From: Fulvia fulva
Lineage: Eukaryota; Ascomycota; Dothideomycetes; Mycosphaerellales; Mycosphaerellaceae
Length of the DNA: 64,000 nucleotides
NCBI RefSeq assembly: GCF_020509005.1
Contig: NC_063016.1
Span: 5,642,001-5,706,000 of the forward strand
Reading direction: 5' to 3'
The translations under genes and the position numbers were made by a program. Shown here piece after piece: positions 18,001 to 31,742 of this stretch. The notes under the pieces were generated by a model that worked only from the letters and a program-made list of their open reading frames with translations, did no database searches and had not been told where the DNA came from. Each line of letters opens with the position of its first letter. Position 1 is the stretch's first letter.

Positions 18001-21000
18001 ATCCTAACCTTAATAGGCAAGAAGTGACAAGCTAATAAATAGGGGTAAAGAAGTAGTGTTTATTAGGTATATTAAAAACATAGCTAAAGCCTAGCTCTTT
18101 TAGGAACTAGATATAAGAGCTGTTGAACAACATATATATATAGACTTCTTTAAGGACTAGCCTAGAGGTGATATAGGTCTTAATGATCTAACATTGAATC
18201 TACTAAGTAGTATACTAGCTAGGAAGCCCTTAGGAAGGCCGAGGAAGAACGTATCCTTAGGACAATCTACCTACTATTTAGGCGTCTATTAAAGCACCCT
18301 CGAAATAGATTAGCTAATTAAGAGCCCTAAAGTCGCTTAGCCGAGAAAGCTGTTTGTATAACTTCCCTAACCTCCGGAGAACGTAGGGGAATTTCAGAAA
18401 ATCGATCAGCTAATTAAGAGAAGCTCCCTAGATCCCTAGGAAATAGACGTTACTAGGTCATAAGTAACGGTCCCTAAATCATCCCTTAGAAAGAGAAAGG
18501 CTGACTATAATGTTAAGGGCTATGACATAAAACAGAAAGCCCTAAAATCTATAGTCCCTAAGCTAACTACTAAAGTAGGAGAAGTAATAGACCTCTTAGA
18601 GAACCTTACTACTTTTTACTAAGCTTTCTTTGTAGCTATACAATTAGTAGACAGTTCAATACTATAGGATAGCGAATTCCTAGAAGAAGTTAAGGAAATG
18701 GCCTTTATAGTAACTATAGAAGCTATTATATATAAGTAAGAGGTCCTAATTCCAAAATCCTATAAGAATGCTATAAATAACAAGAAATAGGGACATCTTT
18801 AGAAGGAAGCAATCCAAAAGGAACTAGATGCTCTATAGAGTAACAACACCTAGGAAAATTCAGTTCTACTAAAAGGAGTAAATATAGTTATATCAAGATA
18901 GGTCTTTAATATTAAGAGAAGCATTAGTAGAGCTATTGAAAAGTTCAAGGCTAGACTAGTTATAAGGGGTTTCTTATAGAAGTTTAGTGTTGACTTTATA
19001 GAGACATTTATACCTATAGTAAGACAGGACACCCTTAGGGTGTTTATAGCTATTGTGTGTAAGAAGGATCTTTATCTTTACTAAGTGGATATAAACAATA
19101 CATTTATAGAAAGCACCCTCTATAAAGACATCTTTATGTTACTACTACTAGGAGTTAAGCTTCTACTAAACATAGTGTTCAAAATCCTTAAAAGCTTATA
19201 TAGACTTAAGTAAGTAGCTAGAGATTAGAATTAACTCTATATATCAAAGCTTAGAGAGATTAGATTCATATAGTCAGAAGTAGATCTATGCCTACTTATC
19301 TATAAGAAGAGGGAGATTATAATCCTTATATATATAGATGACATTCTAATTACTATACTAAAGTTAATAACGTGCTTTACTACCGAGCGGGCTATACTAC
19401 CGAGCGGGCCACTTTTGCTAAGAACTGTACCACTTCTACTTTAATTACGACGGTATCTTAACACGACGACATCCTATAGAATCGTTACTAGGAGGACAAT
19501 TCCTCTTTAGATTCTTCGCTATCTAGTAAGTCTACTTGACAGGTGCGTACGTTATGCCCCGACTCGCTATATCGCTTATAGCGTCGTAGCCTTAGTACTA
19601 GCCGAACACTATCTAGCGACTCTCTACTCACTTCCTACCTCCTAGTATCCTCTAGAGGTATTAATTACGACACCTTATCGAAGGTTAGAGACCCTCTAGA
19701 CTGAATATACTTGCGCTTTTATGCTTTTCGCTATATAAGGGCCTCGTTAGACTTACGTAGCTTACTAATCTCGCTTCGTATAAGAGCTATCTAATACGCT
19801 ATCTCTCTACTCCCTCTCTATTACCCTATTGAACGACCTTCCTCTTTCTACTACGCCTTTCTGAACCCGTAACGACGCTCTGAGACGTAATGACACCTAT
19901 TATAAACCCTGTCTCGTCGAAGTTGTAGGTGTCCTAGTTAAGGATGCTATACTTCTCCTTTATATTACGTATAAGTAAGAACTACCTCTCGATAACGTCT
20001 AGATCTTCTATTAGGGCTCGCTAACGATCGTATCTACGTGTTATACGAACCTTTAGCTCACGATGCCGCCTAATAAACCTGTCTGTCTAATTAAGACTAG
20101 CGGGCTTAAGACCCTTCTCTTATAGTAATAAATCGGCTATTACTCGTACACTAGCCTTTAATAGCGGGAAACCTCTAAGATCTAGCTCGAGTATATACTC
20201 AAGTATCACCCTCTCTTCTAGCTCTATAAGCTTCTTCGAATTAGGCTCGTAGTCACCCCGAGGAGGTCGTCTATTCAATCGATACCCTAGTATAGTTCGA
20301 GACGCGTTATATACCTTTATAGCAAGTCGATTCGTAATTATCGCGTCGCGTTTCGTGGCCTAGACAGCTAAGGTCATTTTGGCCTCGTTTGAAGACAATA
20401 TACGCTATAATAGTGGTTGTATAGCTATATCTGTAGAAGTGGTACAGTTCTTAGTAAGAGTGGCCCGCTCGGTAGTATAGCCCGCTCGGTAGTATAGCCC
20501 GCTCGGTAGTAAAGTACGTTAGATATTCTCTAGTTTAAAAGAGAACTTGGCAAGATCTTTAAGATTAAAGATCTAGGTGAACCTAAAAAGATCCTTAGCA
20601 TAAGAGTTATAAGGGATAGGAAGAGAGGAATCCTAAAACTTGACTAAGGATACTTTATTAGGGACAGCCTAGCTAAGATAGGAATGAACTATAAGAAGGC
20701 AGCACCTATATACTTACCTATAGACGGCTATAAGGCCCTCAAACCTTCAAGCTATATAGATAAGAGGTGTGATAGGGCAGAGTACTAGAGTATTAATAGT
20801 ACTTAGATATAGCTAGCAACAATTATAAGGCTAGACATTGCTTTTACCCTAGGAAGGATAAGCTCATTTATAAGTGACCTATCCACCTACTATATAAAGG
20901 CTTTAAAGAAGATCACTAGGTACCTAAGATCATACCCTAATCTAGGACTTTAGTTCTTAAAGTCTAGAAAAGGACACCTTATTAGATACTGTAATTCTAA

Positions 21001-21799
21001 TTATATAATAGACAAAGTAGACAGAGTTTCAATCCTTATATATGTCTTCTTCCTCTAGAGGGCACCAGTTTCTTGGATAAGTAAGAAGCAAAAGTCTGTA
21101 GCAACATCTATAATAGAGGCTAAATATATAGCTATAAATATATATACGAAGCAGTCCTAATTCCTAGCTTTACTACTAAGAGAAATGGATTGTCTAGAGT
21201 TAGTAGGAGACTGTTCCTATTAACTAAGAATCATTAGAAATTAGGAGACTATATCAAATTTGAGACTAGTCTAATTAAGAGGTAACAATCAAGCTGCCCT
21301 CACCCTAGTAAAAGATATATATATTCATAACAAGTCGAAGTATATTAATATTGCCTATAACGCTATTGGGCAACTTTAGTAGGGGAGGCTTATTGCTATT
21401 AAGTACACCCTAACCTCTAAGATAGTTATAGATAGGTTTATAAAACCAAAGACTAGTCTACACTTCTAGAGGTTTATAAGCTAGCTTAACCTATTATAAA
21501 AAGGTCCAAGTACTATTAATAGGAAGTGAGCAGACTATAACCTCCTATACGAGATGAGTAGGAGTGTTAAGATATAGCATCTCAAAGGGAGTTAACAATT
21601 AGGAAGTGATCTAGTAGCCTAAGGTATCTATAATAACTTAGCTTATAGGGAGATACCTTCTCTCCCCTTTAGCTTAGATAGACATCTAATATAATCAACA
21701 CATTAGTTCCTAATATATTGCTATATACTCGTACTATTAGTTAGTTAAAGATTGATATCTTATTCTACTCCGCTACTATTAATCCGTACCTATTTAATA
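15034..21799 (+). mobile_element. RIP-degraded Ty1/copia element (copia-2), interrupted by a pogo derivative
   Basis: Collinear with copia-1: LTRs of 235 bp at 15034-15268 and 21565-21799, a RIP-altered primer site at 15269, and a gag-pol frame destroyed by numerous CpA/TpG to TpA changes. A 1150-bp pogo derivative (19370-20519) splits the reverse transcriptase; removing it restores collinearity with copia-1 around 10,046. The 5-bp flanks (AATAC on the left, CTAAT on the right) do not match, and the flanking gypsy relics belong to different families, so the locus may have been rearranged after insertion. Confidence 0.9.
19370..20519 (-). mobile_element. pogo/Fot1-like internally deleted derivative (copy 2) nested in copia-2
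   Basis: A 1150-bp element flanked by TA at 19368-19369 and 20520-20521, same length and structure as 4270-5419. The minus strand, read with its stops, shows a helix-turn-helix region (IADLLL, then RRHRELKVRITRRYDR), the first catalytic motif YNFDETGF, then VVTGSERRSRKRKVVQ, a stop and GNRE, after which the sequence jumps to a C-terminal segment. About half of a full transposase is absent. It keeps more CA and TG than copy 1 and than the copia-2 around it, so it inserted after most RIP of copia-2. Confidence 0.87.
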
Positions 21800-23958
21800 C
21801 TAATAGTACTTAAAGATCTTATTACGTATATACTATAAGAGCCCGGGCTATATAAAATCCCTTGTAATTAGCTCGTACGTCTTAGCGCGCCCTAGATAAC
21901 CGGCTAATAGTATAGCGTAATAAGCTTAGAATACCTTAAAGCGTAGATCGGGCTTCTCGGGTACGAATACGTTATAGCCGCCGTACCTATTCTTAATATA
22001 GATTAGACCTCCTATTGCTACTACGTTATTATCGTCTATTCGATATTAGCGAAGTAGCGCGTAGGGCTCTCCTATATCGAGCTACCGTATTACTTACTAT
22101 ATTTCGGTAGTATCGTATACTATACGGATCTCTATTATAAGGTCGTTATCCTACCGGCCTAGGCGGATTTCTAATAGGGAGATACTTAGGAAACGATCTT
22201 CCGGTAGTAGGGTCTGTTCCTAATATAGTCTTCGTAGATTGTCGTCGGTAGTAGGAACGTCTTAGGGCCGACGAGTAAGCGTATCGGGTTTAATATTTAT
22301 CTTACTAGGGATATAGATAATCTTAAAGTAGAACTACAATAAGAACTCGGACTAGCGTACCTACCTTCTATTAAGGATCTTTATACTTACGAACTACTCG
22401 AGGTTCTTATAATCTAAATATACTAGAATAGGCTTACCGCTCTTATCCCAAAGGTACTCGAAGTCCGTATTATTGTCGGTATAATCGACATCTCCTACTA
22501 TAAGCTCTAGCTTCTATTCCTTAAACGCCTTTACTATAGCTAGGAGTTCCTTATCGTAGATGTCGTAATTATACTCCTATAGAGACATATTCTTAGACAT
22601 AAACACTACGGGCCGCTATACGCCGTCTTTACCCTTCTACGATAGGACTACGGCTATAACGTAGTCCGAGGCGTTAGTCTCGAGCTTCGTTTCTCGTTTA
22701 GCGACGAAGTAAGTAAGGACTACCTTGTCTTCTATAAATGCCTACTTTATACTATCGAACGCTCGCTAGTTAATATCGTCCTATACCTACGGTACGTCCT
22801 TCTTTATAAGCTATATAAGTAGGTATATAATGCCTAAGTAATTGCGAATAAAGCGCCGGTAGAAGTTATAGAATCTAAGGAACGATAAGATATCCGTAGG
22901 GTTACGAGGTGTCTCCTACTCTTAAATAGCTATAATCTTTTCCTTATCTATTTTGATGCCGTCGGCTCTAGTAATACGTCCGAGGTACTATATTTACTAT
23001 ATATAGAATTCGTACTTATTAATATCGAGTTAGAGCCCGGCTACTTAGAGCCTAGCTATTACCTTATCTATATAGGTAATATACTCCTTAAGCATATCGC
23101 TAGAAATCAGGGCGTCGTCTAGATATACGGAAGTGAAGTCGTCTAGATACTTACGTAACGCGTCGTTAATATATAACTAGAAGCTTCTAGGAGCGTTATA
23201 TAACCCGAAGGGCATAACTAAACATTCGGATTGTCTATAACGAGTCGTAAATACGGGTTTCTATTTGTCGCCTTCCGCGACCCTTAGTCGGTTAAAGGCT
23301 ATAATTATATCTAGCTTTATAAAGTACTTCTTACCGCTTATTCGGTTAAGCGTGTTCTATATAAGTAGAATTAGGTATCGAGATTTCACGGTGATTACGT
23401 TAAGCCCTCGATAGTCGATATAGATACGTAAGCTACCTCCTAGCTTACGGATAATAACAACTAGTACTATAAACGGTAAGTTACTTCGCTAGATATTACC
23501 TTTCTCTAGTTAGTTATCTACCTATACCTTTATAACTTCCGCTTCCTTATTCGATATCGGATACGGACGTTTAAATAGTAGCTTATAGTCTTTCTTAAGC
23601 TTAATCTTATAATCTAGCCTAGGTCGGTACGGAGGTAGCTTTTCTAAGTCTACCTTAGAAAATAGAGCTTTCCGATATTAGTACTCTACCGGTAGCTTAG
23701 ATAGATCAGCCGGCTTCTCCTTACGATATAGCTTCTCTATAAACATATCGTAGTCTATAGCGTTTATCGCGTACACCTCCGCTTAGTACTCCTATCGACG
23801 TTAGAGGGCGCGATAGTAGTCCTTTTTAACGTATATCGTATAAGCGAAAGCGAAGTTGCTAGCTATAACTTTACGAGCCGTTATAGCGTATAGGCCGAGT
23901 ACTTAGGCCGTGACCGGGTCCGCTATACTCTTTATAGCGTAAGTTTCTTACGGGTTAA
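21800..23958 (-). mobile_element. RIP-degraded Ty3/gypsy fragment (gypsy-2)
   Basis: The minus strand read through stops gives a second, distinct gypsy pol: reverse transcriptase with MPFGLYNAPRSF and active site VYLDDALISS near 23,090-23,230, then RNase H (YDKELLAIVKAF near 22,520), then the start of the integrase zinc region (GYLGRAKTYELI near 21,880). It is cut at 21800 by the end of copia-2. At the other end it meets the LINE-A insertion; its upstream part would continue at 29217-29590. No intact frame remains. Confidence 0.75.
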
Positions 23959-23974
23959 TATATATTATATAGAC

Positions 23975-26900
23975 AACTCCTATACTTTATCCTATATAAC
24001 TAACCGAATAAAGAGAGTACGTCGACGCGCTATCTATCGCTACTATCAACGAGGACTATCTATTTGACAGTCCTTATTAAGACGAGCAATATACTTAAGT
24101 AGTAGCGACCCGCCTACGCTAGCGGCGGCGTAATTGTAGTATAAAGAACCCTAAAACTAAGGTCCCTTTCCCCTAAAGACAGACCCTAGAATTACGGAGT
24201 TACGGAGGACAACTACCTAATTAGGAAGCGCGACCTCACCCCGAATAGTAGTAAAGGATAGTAACTAACGAGAGCTATAGCCTTACGAACATTCTATACT
24301 AAGAGCTAAACCGGGGAACAAACTAAGAAAAAACCTAGGACATAAGCTAAGGCCTACTATATAGAAAGTAGAGGCTAAAGACAAATAATATAGCGTAAAC
24401 GACCCTATATACGGAGGCGGAAAACTTGCTAGGGGATAACGAATACCTAGCCCGGGTATATAAGATCACTATAGTATAGCTACTAGGAGCGCTAAAAGCG
24501 CTATTATACTAAATCCCGAAGATAATCTAATAAGTAATGTAGAAGGTAGCCTAGAGACTAACTATATAGGTAATAGTAGTAGTAGGTAAGAATTAACCCT
24601 CTACGAGGGCAAGTAATACGGTACGCCTATTCATTACTAATCCGGCGGAGAAACAAGAAATCGTAGCCCTAATAAGTAAGGAGATTGTTAATAGAATCGG
24701 CTAAAAGGAGGTAGTCGGAGCGAAGGTAGAGACGATAAGCGTAGTAAGACTCTTTACCGTATAAGAGTCTAATAGACGAAAGCTAGAGACCTATAAGGAG
24801 TGGACTACTAAAGTCGCGAAGTCGGTACGAGTCTCCTACTAATAGTATACCGTTATCGCCTACGGGGTCCCTAGGATATTCAAGGTCGAAGACCTTCCCT
24901 ACCTCTAAGTATAGAACTAGAACACCTCTCTAGGAGTACGACTAACAAAGGCGGTATAGCTATATAAGACAGTAGACCGAGAGAAGACGTATTTATCGCT
25001 TATTATCTAGGTAGAGATAGCGGAACAAGCTAACTAGATACTAGATAATAGGCTATTCTAGAACTACGAGAGAATAGACACGGAGATCTATTAGAGTAGC
25101 TATAGGGTACTATAATACTTCTAATGCTAATAGTACGGTTATATAGCCCTAAAATATAGGGAGAAGACGCTAAGGTGTCCTTACTACGTAGGCCTATACT
25201 AGGGAAGGGAATGCCTAAAAAAGGAGAGTAGGTATATATACTACGGTAGAAGGTACCTAGCGTACTTAAACTAATACCTAGCTAGAATAGTAGTATAAGA
25301 ACGAGCGAGATAAGTAAGGATCTCTATACTAGCTAGGTACTCCTAACGATAGTAGGAGAGTCCTACCGTATATAAGGGCTTCGAGCCGAGTAAGAGGAAG
25401 AGGGTAGAAGAGATAAATAAGGAAACCTAACCGTAAACGTATCTACCTCCCGGTAGGCCTCGACACCTTAACCGGGCCGCTAACGAACTAGGCCAAATAC
25501 GAATCTTTAGGGCGCCCTAGCGGCCCTAGGGCTAGCCGGATAGCGGGATATAGACTTAGGAGATATAGTAGGTTAGTACGGAAATGGACCTTACGGATAA
25601 CGAATAATACTATACGACGACATTACTATCGTATAGTATAACGTAAACAAAAGTAGGGATAAGGTCTAGCGCTACTTTCTATAAGAGCTAGACCCGCTAC
25701 GGTACTACGTTATTACGGTATAGGAACTATAGATCAACCCCTACGTAGGACTCCTAGTTACTTATATTAACCGGAGATACTATACCGTAATCGCGGGCTA
25801 ACGAGGCGTTATCCTAAGGATATATATATACGTAAGTAAGACTATAGACCTTAAGTCGTAGAAGGTTATACTGCCGTAGTAGGGTAACCTAGGAGACATA
25901 ATATTAATCTAGATCGATACGACATAAGGCTCTATCTAGATCTATAACATTTAAAACCCGCTACCGCGGGGTCGGACGAGTAGGGAACTAGGAACCCTCG
26001 CCTACCTAGAGCGGACTCTAAGCTAAGATACGAAGTAAGTACTCCTCGGCGACTTTAACCTCTACTACCTATAGTAGGAAATCGAATTCACTCCCCCGTA
26101 CGCGTCTCTAGGGGGAAAGCTACTAGATATAACCGTACGCTACGGAACGGTCTTAGTAATACTAAATAGAACAGAGACGTAGAAGGCCCGTATAAGTATA
26201 AGTACAATCGACCTATACTTTCTATTACGAGAACTTAAAGAGAGATTAGTCTAATGCCGACCGAACTACGCGCTAGAGGCCTCCTTAGACTATATACCTA
26301 TTTAAACGACGCTAGGGGTGAAGGTAATAGAGGAACTAATAAGCGAACTACGCCGTAACTAGAAGAAGGTACGCTAGGACGATATAAGAGACTTCCTAAT
26401 AGTAAACCTACCGTAGTATAGGGAACTCGAGACGACAGCTTAGCTAGATCAAGTAGCGGAACAGATTACCTCGGTTATATAGTAAGTAGCGGAACAATAT
26501 ACGCCGTTACTCCGGCCCTTAACGTAGTAGAAGGCCTTCTAGACCCCTAAATACTCTACGAAGGTAAAGGAGGCTAGAAGGGCAAGGCGATAGTAGACGA
26601 AGGAGTATACCTAAGAGACGTAGGAGCAATACTATCGCGCGACGTAAGAGAAGAAGGTATAGATAAGACGCGAAAAGCTATAGGACTAGAGACCGACGAT
26701 CGGGCTAGTTATAGAAACACCGGAATAGATATAGAGACTAGCTAAATAGGCACGACTACCTAAAGAGTAACGAACCCCTTACTTCCCTCTAACCGTAGAC
26801 CGCGAAGGGATTGCCTAGACTACGCCCGGGGACAAGGCAAAAGTATTAGCCGACCATTTCTTTTCTACGTAAGTAGAGGTAGACCTTACGGATATCGACC

Positions 26901-29200
26901 CGAGTATATACCCGGAACCCCTAGATATAGATTAGGCGGTTAGCTCTAATATAGTAATAGGAGTTATAAGTAAGCTAAAAGGACGAAAAGCCCTAGGCCT
27001 AGATAGGATACTAAATCTACTACTAAAAGAGTATAGAGAAGAGATCGCGCCGAGCCTTATAAACCTATTTACCGCGTACCTACGGCTAGGGTATCACCCG
27101 AAGCCGTATAGAAAGTCTATAACAGCAGTACTACGTAAGCTATAGAAGGAGGACTATACTTAGCCTAAATCGTATAGACTAATTGTACTTCTAAACACGA
27201 TAGGGAAGGTCCTAGAAAAGATAGTAGCCTAGAGACTTACGTAGCTAGCCGAGGATAACTACGTACTCCTAGTAATATAGATAGGGGGAAGAAGCTAGCG
27301 ATCGATACTAATAGTAATAGAGCTAATTACGGAGTAAATTTAGACACTCTAGTACTATAGTAGGAACCGAGCGGCGTCCTTACTATCCCTCGACATCGTA
27401 GGAGCCTTCGACAACGTCTTATACTAAAGGCTAATATATATCCTATAACAGAAAGGCATTCCCTAGTAGGTAATGAAGTTCATCTACTCCTTTCTCTAGA
27501 AACGGACGACATACCTAGTCCTAGGGAGGTATACGTCCGACCCGGTAAAGGTAGAGGCTAGAATACCTTAGGGATCTACTCTCTCCCCTATCCTGTTTCT
27601 AATATTTATGTCCGATCTAATCCCCCTACTCACCTCTCCGTAAACCTTAGTATCGGGGTTCGTAGACGATATAAACATCCTAGCCTAGTTAGACTCGATA
27701 GAAGAGAACTATCGCCTCCTTAAAGATAGGCATAAGAAATACGAGGAGTAGACAAAGAAGTATAGTACCCGGTTCGCCCCTAAAAAGTACTAACTTATAC
27801 ACTTTAGTAAAGCGAGAACATACTATAATATAAAGGCGGCGGTAAGAATCTAAGGCTACGAGACTAAGCTATTAGCGGAGCTACGAGTACTAGGGATCTA
27901 GCTCGACCCGAAGCTAAGCTAGAATATATAGATTAAGAAAGCCTAGAGTCGAGCGCAAGTTAACAAAGCCTTAATAAAGAGGCTTACGGCGTCTATATAG
28001 GGAGTAACATTCGATAAGGTAAGAGTAATATATAAGGCGATCGTTAGACTAGCTATATTATACGGGGTATAGATTTCGGGAATAGGAGGCGTAGGCAAGC
28101 CGATCCCGAAACGGATAGAGTAACCCCTAAATAGGATATAGGTAGGCAACCTACGTAGGATACTAGGCGTATATAAGATAACGTTAATAAGTACGGTAGA
28201 AATAGAGACGGGAATACTACTAATCGGCTAGTACATCCGGGGAATAAGAATTTAATACGCGGTAAAGACGACAGGTCACCTAGTACAAACTACGATCTAG
28301 GAGGCAAAGAATAAGATAGAAAGACGCTACCGGAGAGGGGCCGGACATAGGACAAGCTAAAAAGAGGATGACCTTACTACCTTTACGGCCGTATAGACAA
28401 GTACCGAATAGCTAGTACAAAAAGAGGAGGAGCGTAGGACTCGCTAGGCCGGCGGGAGCAAGGCTAAGACCTAAAGCCTAGCGGAACAGATAGCGAGCTA
28501 CCTATAGGAGTAGGACTAGAAAAGGAAGCCCCCTAAGACAATAGGCCCGATAGCGCTCCGAGCCTTCTAGAGACATAATTACTAGCTATATAGGGACCTA
28601 ACAAGGGCCGAAGCAAGTATAGCAATCCAAATTAGGTCCGAACATATTAGATTAAGGGCCTACCTATTTAGGAGACGCGTACTAGACATCTAAAGCCTAG
28701 CCTACTAGTATAGCTACCTATTGTAAAACCTAGAACATATACTACTACGATACCCGTAGTAAGCGAGAGGTAGGAGAAATTAGAGGTACTAAGCGGGAAG
28801 GAGAGACTATAAGTTAATTATTAGGGACAAAGGTAATATTCGCCGAGTCTCTTAGTAGATACTATAGTAGGAATACCTCTAGTAGTTTAGCCTCGCTAGC
28901 GAGACGGAGGAGTAGATAGATAAGAGGCGGAAGCTAGGGGGGTTATAGATAGGGTAGTCATTAGGGCAGGCCTATAACACTAGCGTACCCCTAACAAGGG
29001 AAATTTAAGACGATAACGAGGAGGAAAAGACAGGCGGGAAGGAGGAGGGGTTTTTACTAATACGGTTTCCCCTCTATATATACGGAAATAAGATAGTATA
29101 GCTATATAGGCTAAAGGGTACTATAATAGCTTAAAAAATATCTATCTATATAGGCTAAAGGGCACTATAATAGCTTAAAGAAAATATCTATCTATCTGAT
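23975..29200 (+). mobile_element. RIP-degraded full-length LINE-A (Tad-like) with 16-bp TSD
   Basis: A 5.2-kb element flanked by the direct repeat TATATATTATATAGAC at 23959-23974 and 29201-29216. The plus strand reads, through stops, an ORF1 with a C-terminal CCHC zinc-knuckle cluster (near 25,110-25,270), an ORF2 with an APE-type endonuclease starting near 25,620 (VQYNVNKSRDK-like, later LLGDFNLYYP), reverse transcriptase with GFVDD near 27,660, the C-terminal Cys/His region near 28,690, and a CTAT-type tail. From 25,780 on it matches the intact ORF2 at 42,979-46,176. The first 30 bp match copia protease sequence and are probably not LINE (see findings). Confidence 0.88.
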
Positions 29201-29216
29201 TATATATTATATAGAC

Positions 29217-29590
29217 CTCTATACCGCGTATACGACACTCCCTACGTAGCTAGTAGATATTAATCTACTTAATATCGGGCTCTCCTCCCCGACTAATATC
29301 TCTAAGACCGACTTCCGCGATAGCTAAGGGGACCGGTATATTAGTAACGTCTAGTCGCCCTAGCGTATCGTAGTCGGGTATTAGGAAGGAGTTAGTAATA
29401 CGTAGGGAGACGACTAGTAGTATAATACCTTCGTATAGGGAGTACTCGCTATAGTCAGAGTCATTAAAAGTAATTCTAGACCTCCGCTAATCTTTATAGG
29501 GTATATACTTAGCGTACTATATAAGGCCTAGTAGTATAATATATATAGTATTAGGTACGAAGTATTAAATACATTCTATATAACCGCTAA
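29217..29590. other. RIP-treated sequence, probably upstream continuation of gypsy-2
   Basis: TpA-rich sequence after the LINE-A TSD. By position it should continue gypsy-2 (protease or gag side), but I could not recognise a motif in translation. It ends where module X begins. Confidence 0.4.
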
Positions 29591-30641
29591 GGTCGACGAC
29601 GAGAATTATCTATACGTAGTATCGGCTACGAACCTCTCGTCTTACTATAAGAGAGCCAAGTATCCTTACGCTAGAGCGTCGTAGGCGCGACGAGCGCGTA
29701 ACGTAGGCGAAGCCGCGGCGAATAGAGGACTACTAGTAAAACGGGTATAAAAACTATCCGACGAGCGTATACTCGTATCGGGAGCGAGTACCTCTTCTTT
29801 CTACGTATAAGAAGGGCGCGGAACCGTAGCCTATACGCTCGATAGGACACCTCTAGTATAAGTATAGAATTTTCACCTCTAGAGACCGTAAACCGAGCGG
29901 ACTATAGAACAATAACTAAGCGGACTATACGACGGCGTCGAGCGGAGTACGAAACAATCTAGTGTTTACTAGCGGGCAATACGGTAGGTAGGTAGATATA
30001 CGACGAAGCCTATAAGAGCCTATTAAGTACCCGGTATAGGAACGAGGGTTTTACTTAACGCTCTACCTATCCCGCTATATAACGTACCTAGTCTAATATA
30101 GTAGATTACGACGAGGAAAAGACGATAGCCTAAGTAAGGAAAAGACGGCTATTAGGACGGGGAAAAGACGTATAATATAAGTAGATTAGTTCTATAATCG
30201 GGGAGGATCGAGGGTAGGGTAATAAGGAACTTTATATTAGTTAGTAGGTAGAAACGTAAGGAGTACGCTACCCGATGTAGTATATACCCCGAGTAAACCT
30301 ATAAGGTATAGACGGCCGCTTTCTAAAATTAGGCTACGGTAACGTAAAGGGCGTTAAAACCTAGGGCGTAGTAGATACTAGTAGCGACGGCTAATACTAT
30401 CTATATAGCCCGAGAGGACGGATACGTATATCGGTCAATAGAGAGTACTAAAGGGCTTAGGCCTATAGAGGTAGATATTAGCTTAAGGAGTAAATAGGGA
30501 GGGAGGGCGTAGAGAGAAGCTTTTACTCCGGGCTAACCTCTCGAAACGAGGCTATACGGTAGTACTAGATAAGTAGGAAAGCGCGGTTAAGACTTATTAC
30601 CTTATCTCGTAGCTAGCTTACTAAATACGATTCCTTCCTTA
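29591..30641 (+). repeat. Module X, RIP-mutated copy (5' part of a chimeric retroelement)
   Basis: Collinear over about 1.05 kb with 41900-42978, differing mainly by CA/TG to TA changes plus one deletion of about 27 bp within the GAGCGGACTA repeats. Both copies begin GGTCGACGACGAG and lose similarity right after CGATTCCTTCCTT. No protein-coding frame is supported in either copy. Here it is joined to LINE sequence inside the reverse transcriptase. Confidence 0.88.
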
Positions 30642-31510
30642 CCTAGATATCTCCGGAGTATTCGATAATGTCTCCTACAAAAGACTACTCTATATACTCC
30701 GATAAAAGGGAGTCCCCGTATAGGCTACGAAATTTATATACTCCTTCCTTAAAGAGAGGACTACGAGAATAGTCCTCGGGAGGTATAAATCCGAAAGGGT
30801 ATACGTAGAGACCGGAATCTCCTAAGAATCTACGCTATCCCCGATCCTATTCCTAATCTTTATAGCTAACCTCATCCCCTTACTTACGTCCCCTTAGACT
30901 TTGGCTTTAGGCTTCGTAGACGATATAAATATCCTCGCCTAGTCTACGATAACGGAGGAAAACTATAGACTACTTATAAAGAGATATAGAGTATACGGGG
31001 ACTAGGCTAGACGCTACGGCGTCCGTTTTGCCCTAGAGAAATACTAGCTAATCCACTTTAGTAAAGCGAGGCCCTACTATAATATATAAGTAACTATAAT
31101 AATCTAGGGATATAAGACGAAGCCCTCCCCCGAACTCCGAGTACTAGGGATCTAGCTAGACCTAAAGCTAAGCTAGAACCTATAGATTAAGAAGGCCTAG
31201 AATAGGGTATAAGTAAACGAGGCATTAATAACACGTCTTACTAAGTTAACGTAGGGGGCGACCCTCGACAAAGTAAGAATAATATATAAAGTAATCGTTC
31301 GACTAGCGATACTTTACGGGGTACAAATCTAGGGTACGGGAAGAGTCGATAAGCTAGTACCGCGACGGATCGAATACCCTCTTAATCGAACCTAAGTAAG
31401 CGACTTAAGGAGAATTCTCGGAGCGTATAAGACTATACCGACGAGAGTAGCCGAGATAGAGACCGGGACACTACCTATCCCTTACTATATCTAAGGGATA
31501 AGGATCTAAT
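30642..31510 (+). mobile_element. RIP-degraded LINE 3' segment fused to module X
   Basis: Starts at the LDIS-GVFDNVS reverse transcriptase motif and continues through the FVDD-type active site near 30,920 (now D-I) to a region equivalent to codons for ETGTLPIPYYI near 31,460. It is then interrupted by the 3' tail of a minus-strand LINE-B. It is related to but distinct from the other LINE families in the window. Together with 29591-30641 it forms an X-LINE chimera whose fusion point differs from the one at 42978. Confidence 0.8.
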
Positions 31511-31568
31511 ATAGATAGATAGATAGATTTGTCATTCCCCTATTCTAGGACCCTATCCGGCCTATATA
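31511..31568 (-). mobile_element. 3' tail of the RIP-treated LINE-B host copy
   Basis: GATA-repeat tail plus about 45 bp of LINE-B 3' end. It belongs to the older LINE-B at 36114-40593, separated from it by insertion of the younger LINE-B. Positions 31555-31568 are the left copy of that insertion's TSD. Confidence 0.85.
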
Positions 31569-31742
31569 GATAGATAGATTTGTCATTCCCCTGTTCTAGG
31601 ACCCTATCCGGCCTATGCAGGTATATATCTATTGTTATGTACAAAGGGAAACCCGAATAGGTGAAAACCCTTCCCGCCCCCGACTACTCCTTGTCTAGAT
31701 TAGCTTTCCCTCTGAACGTACGTAGTCCATGTCACTACCCCG

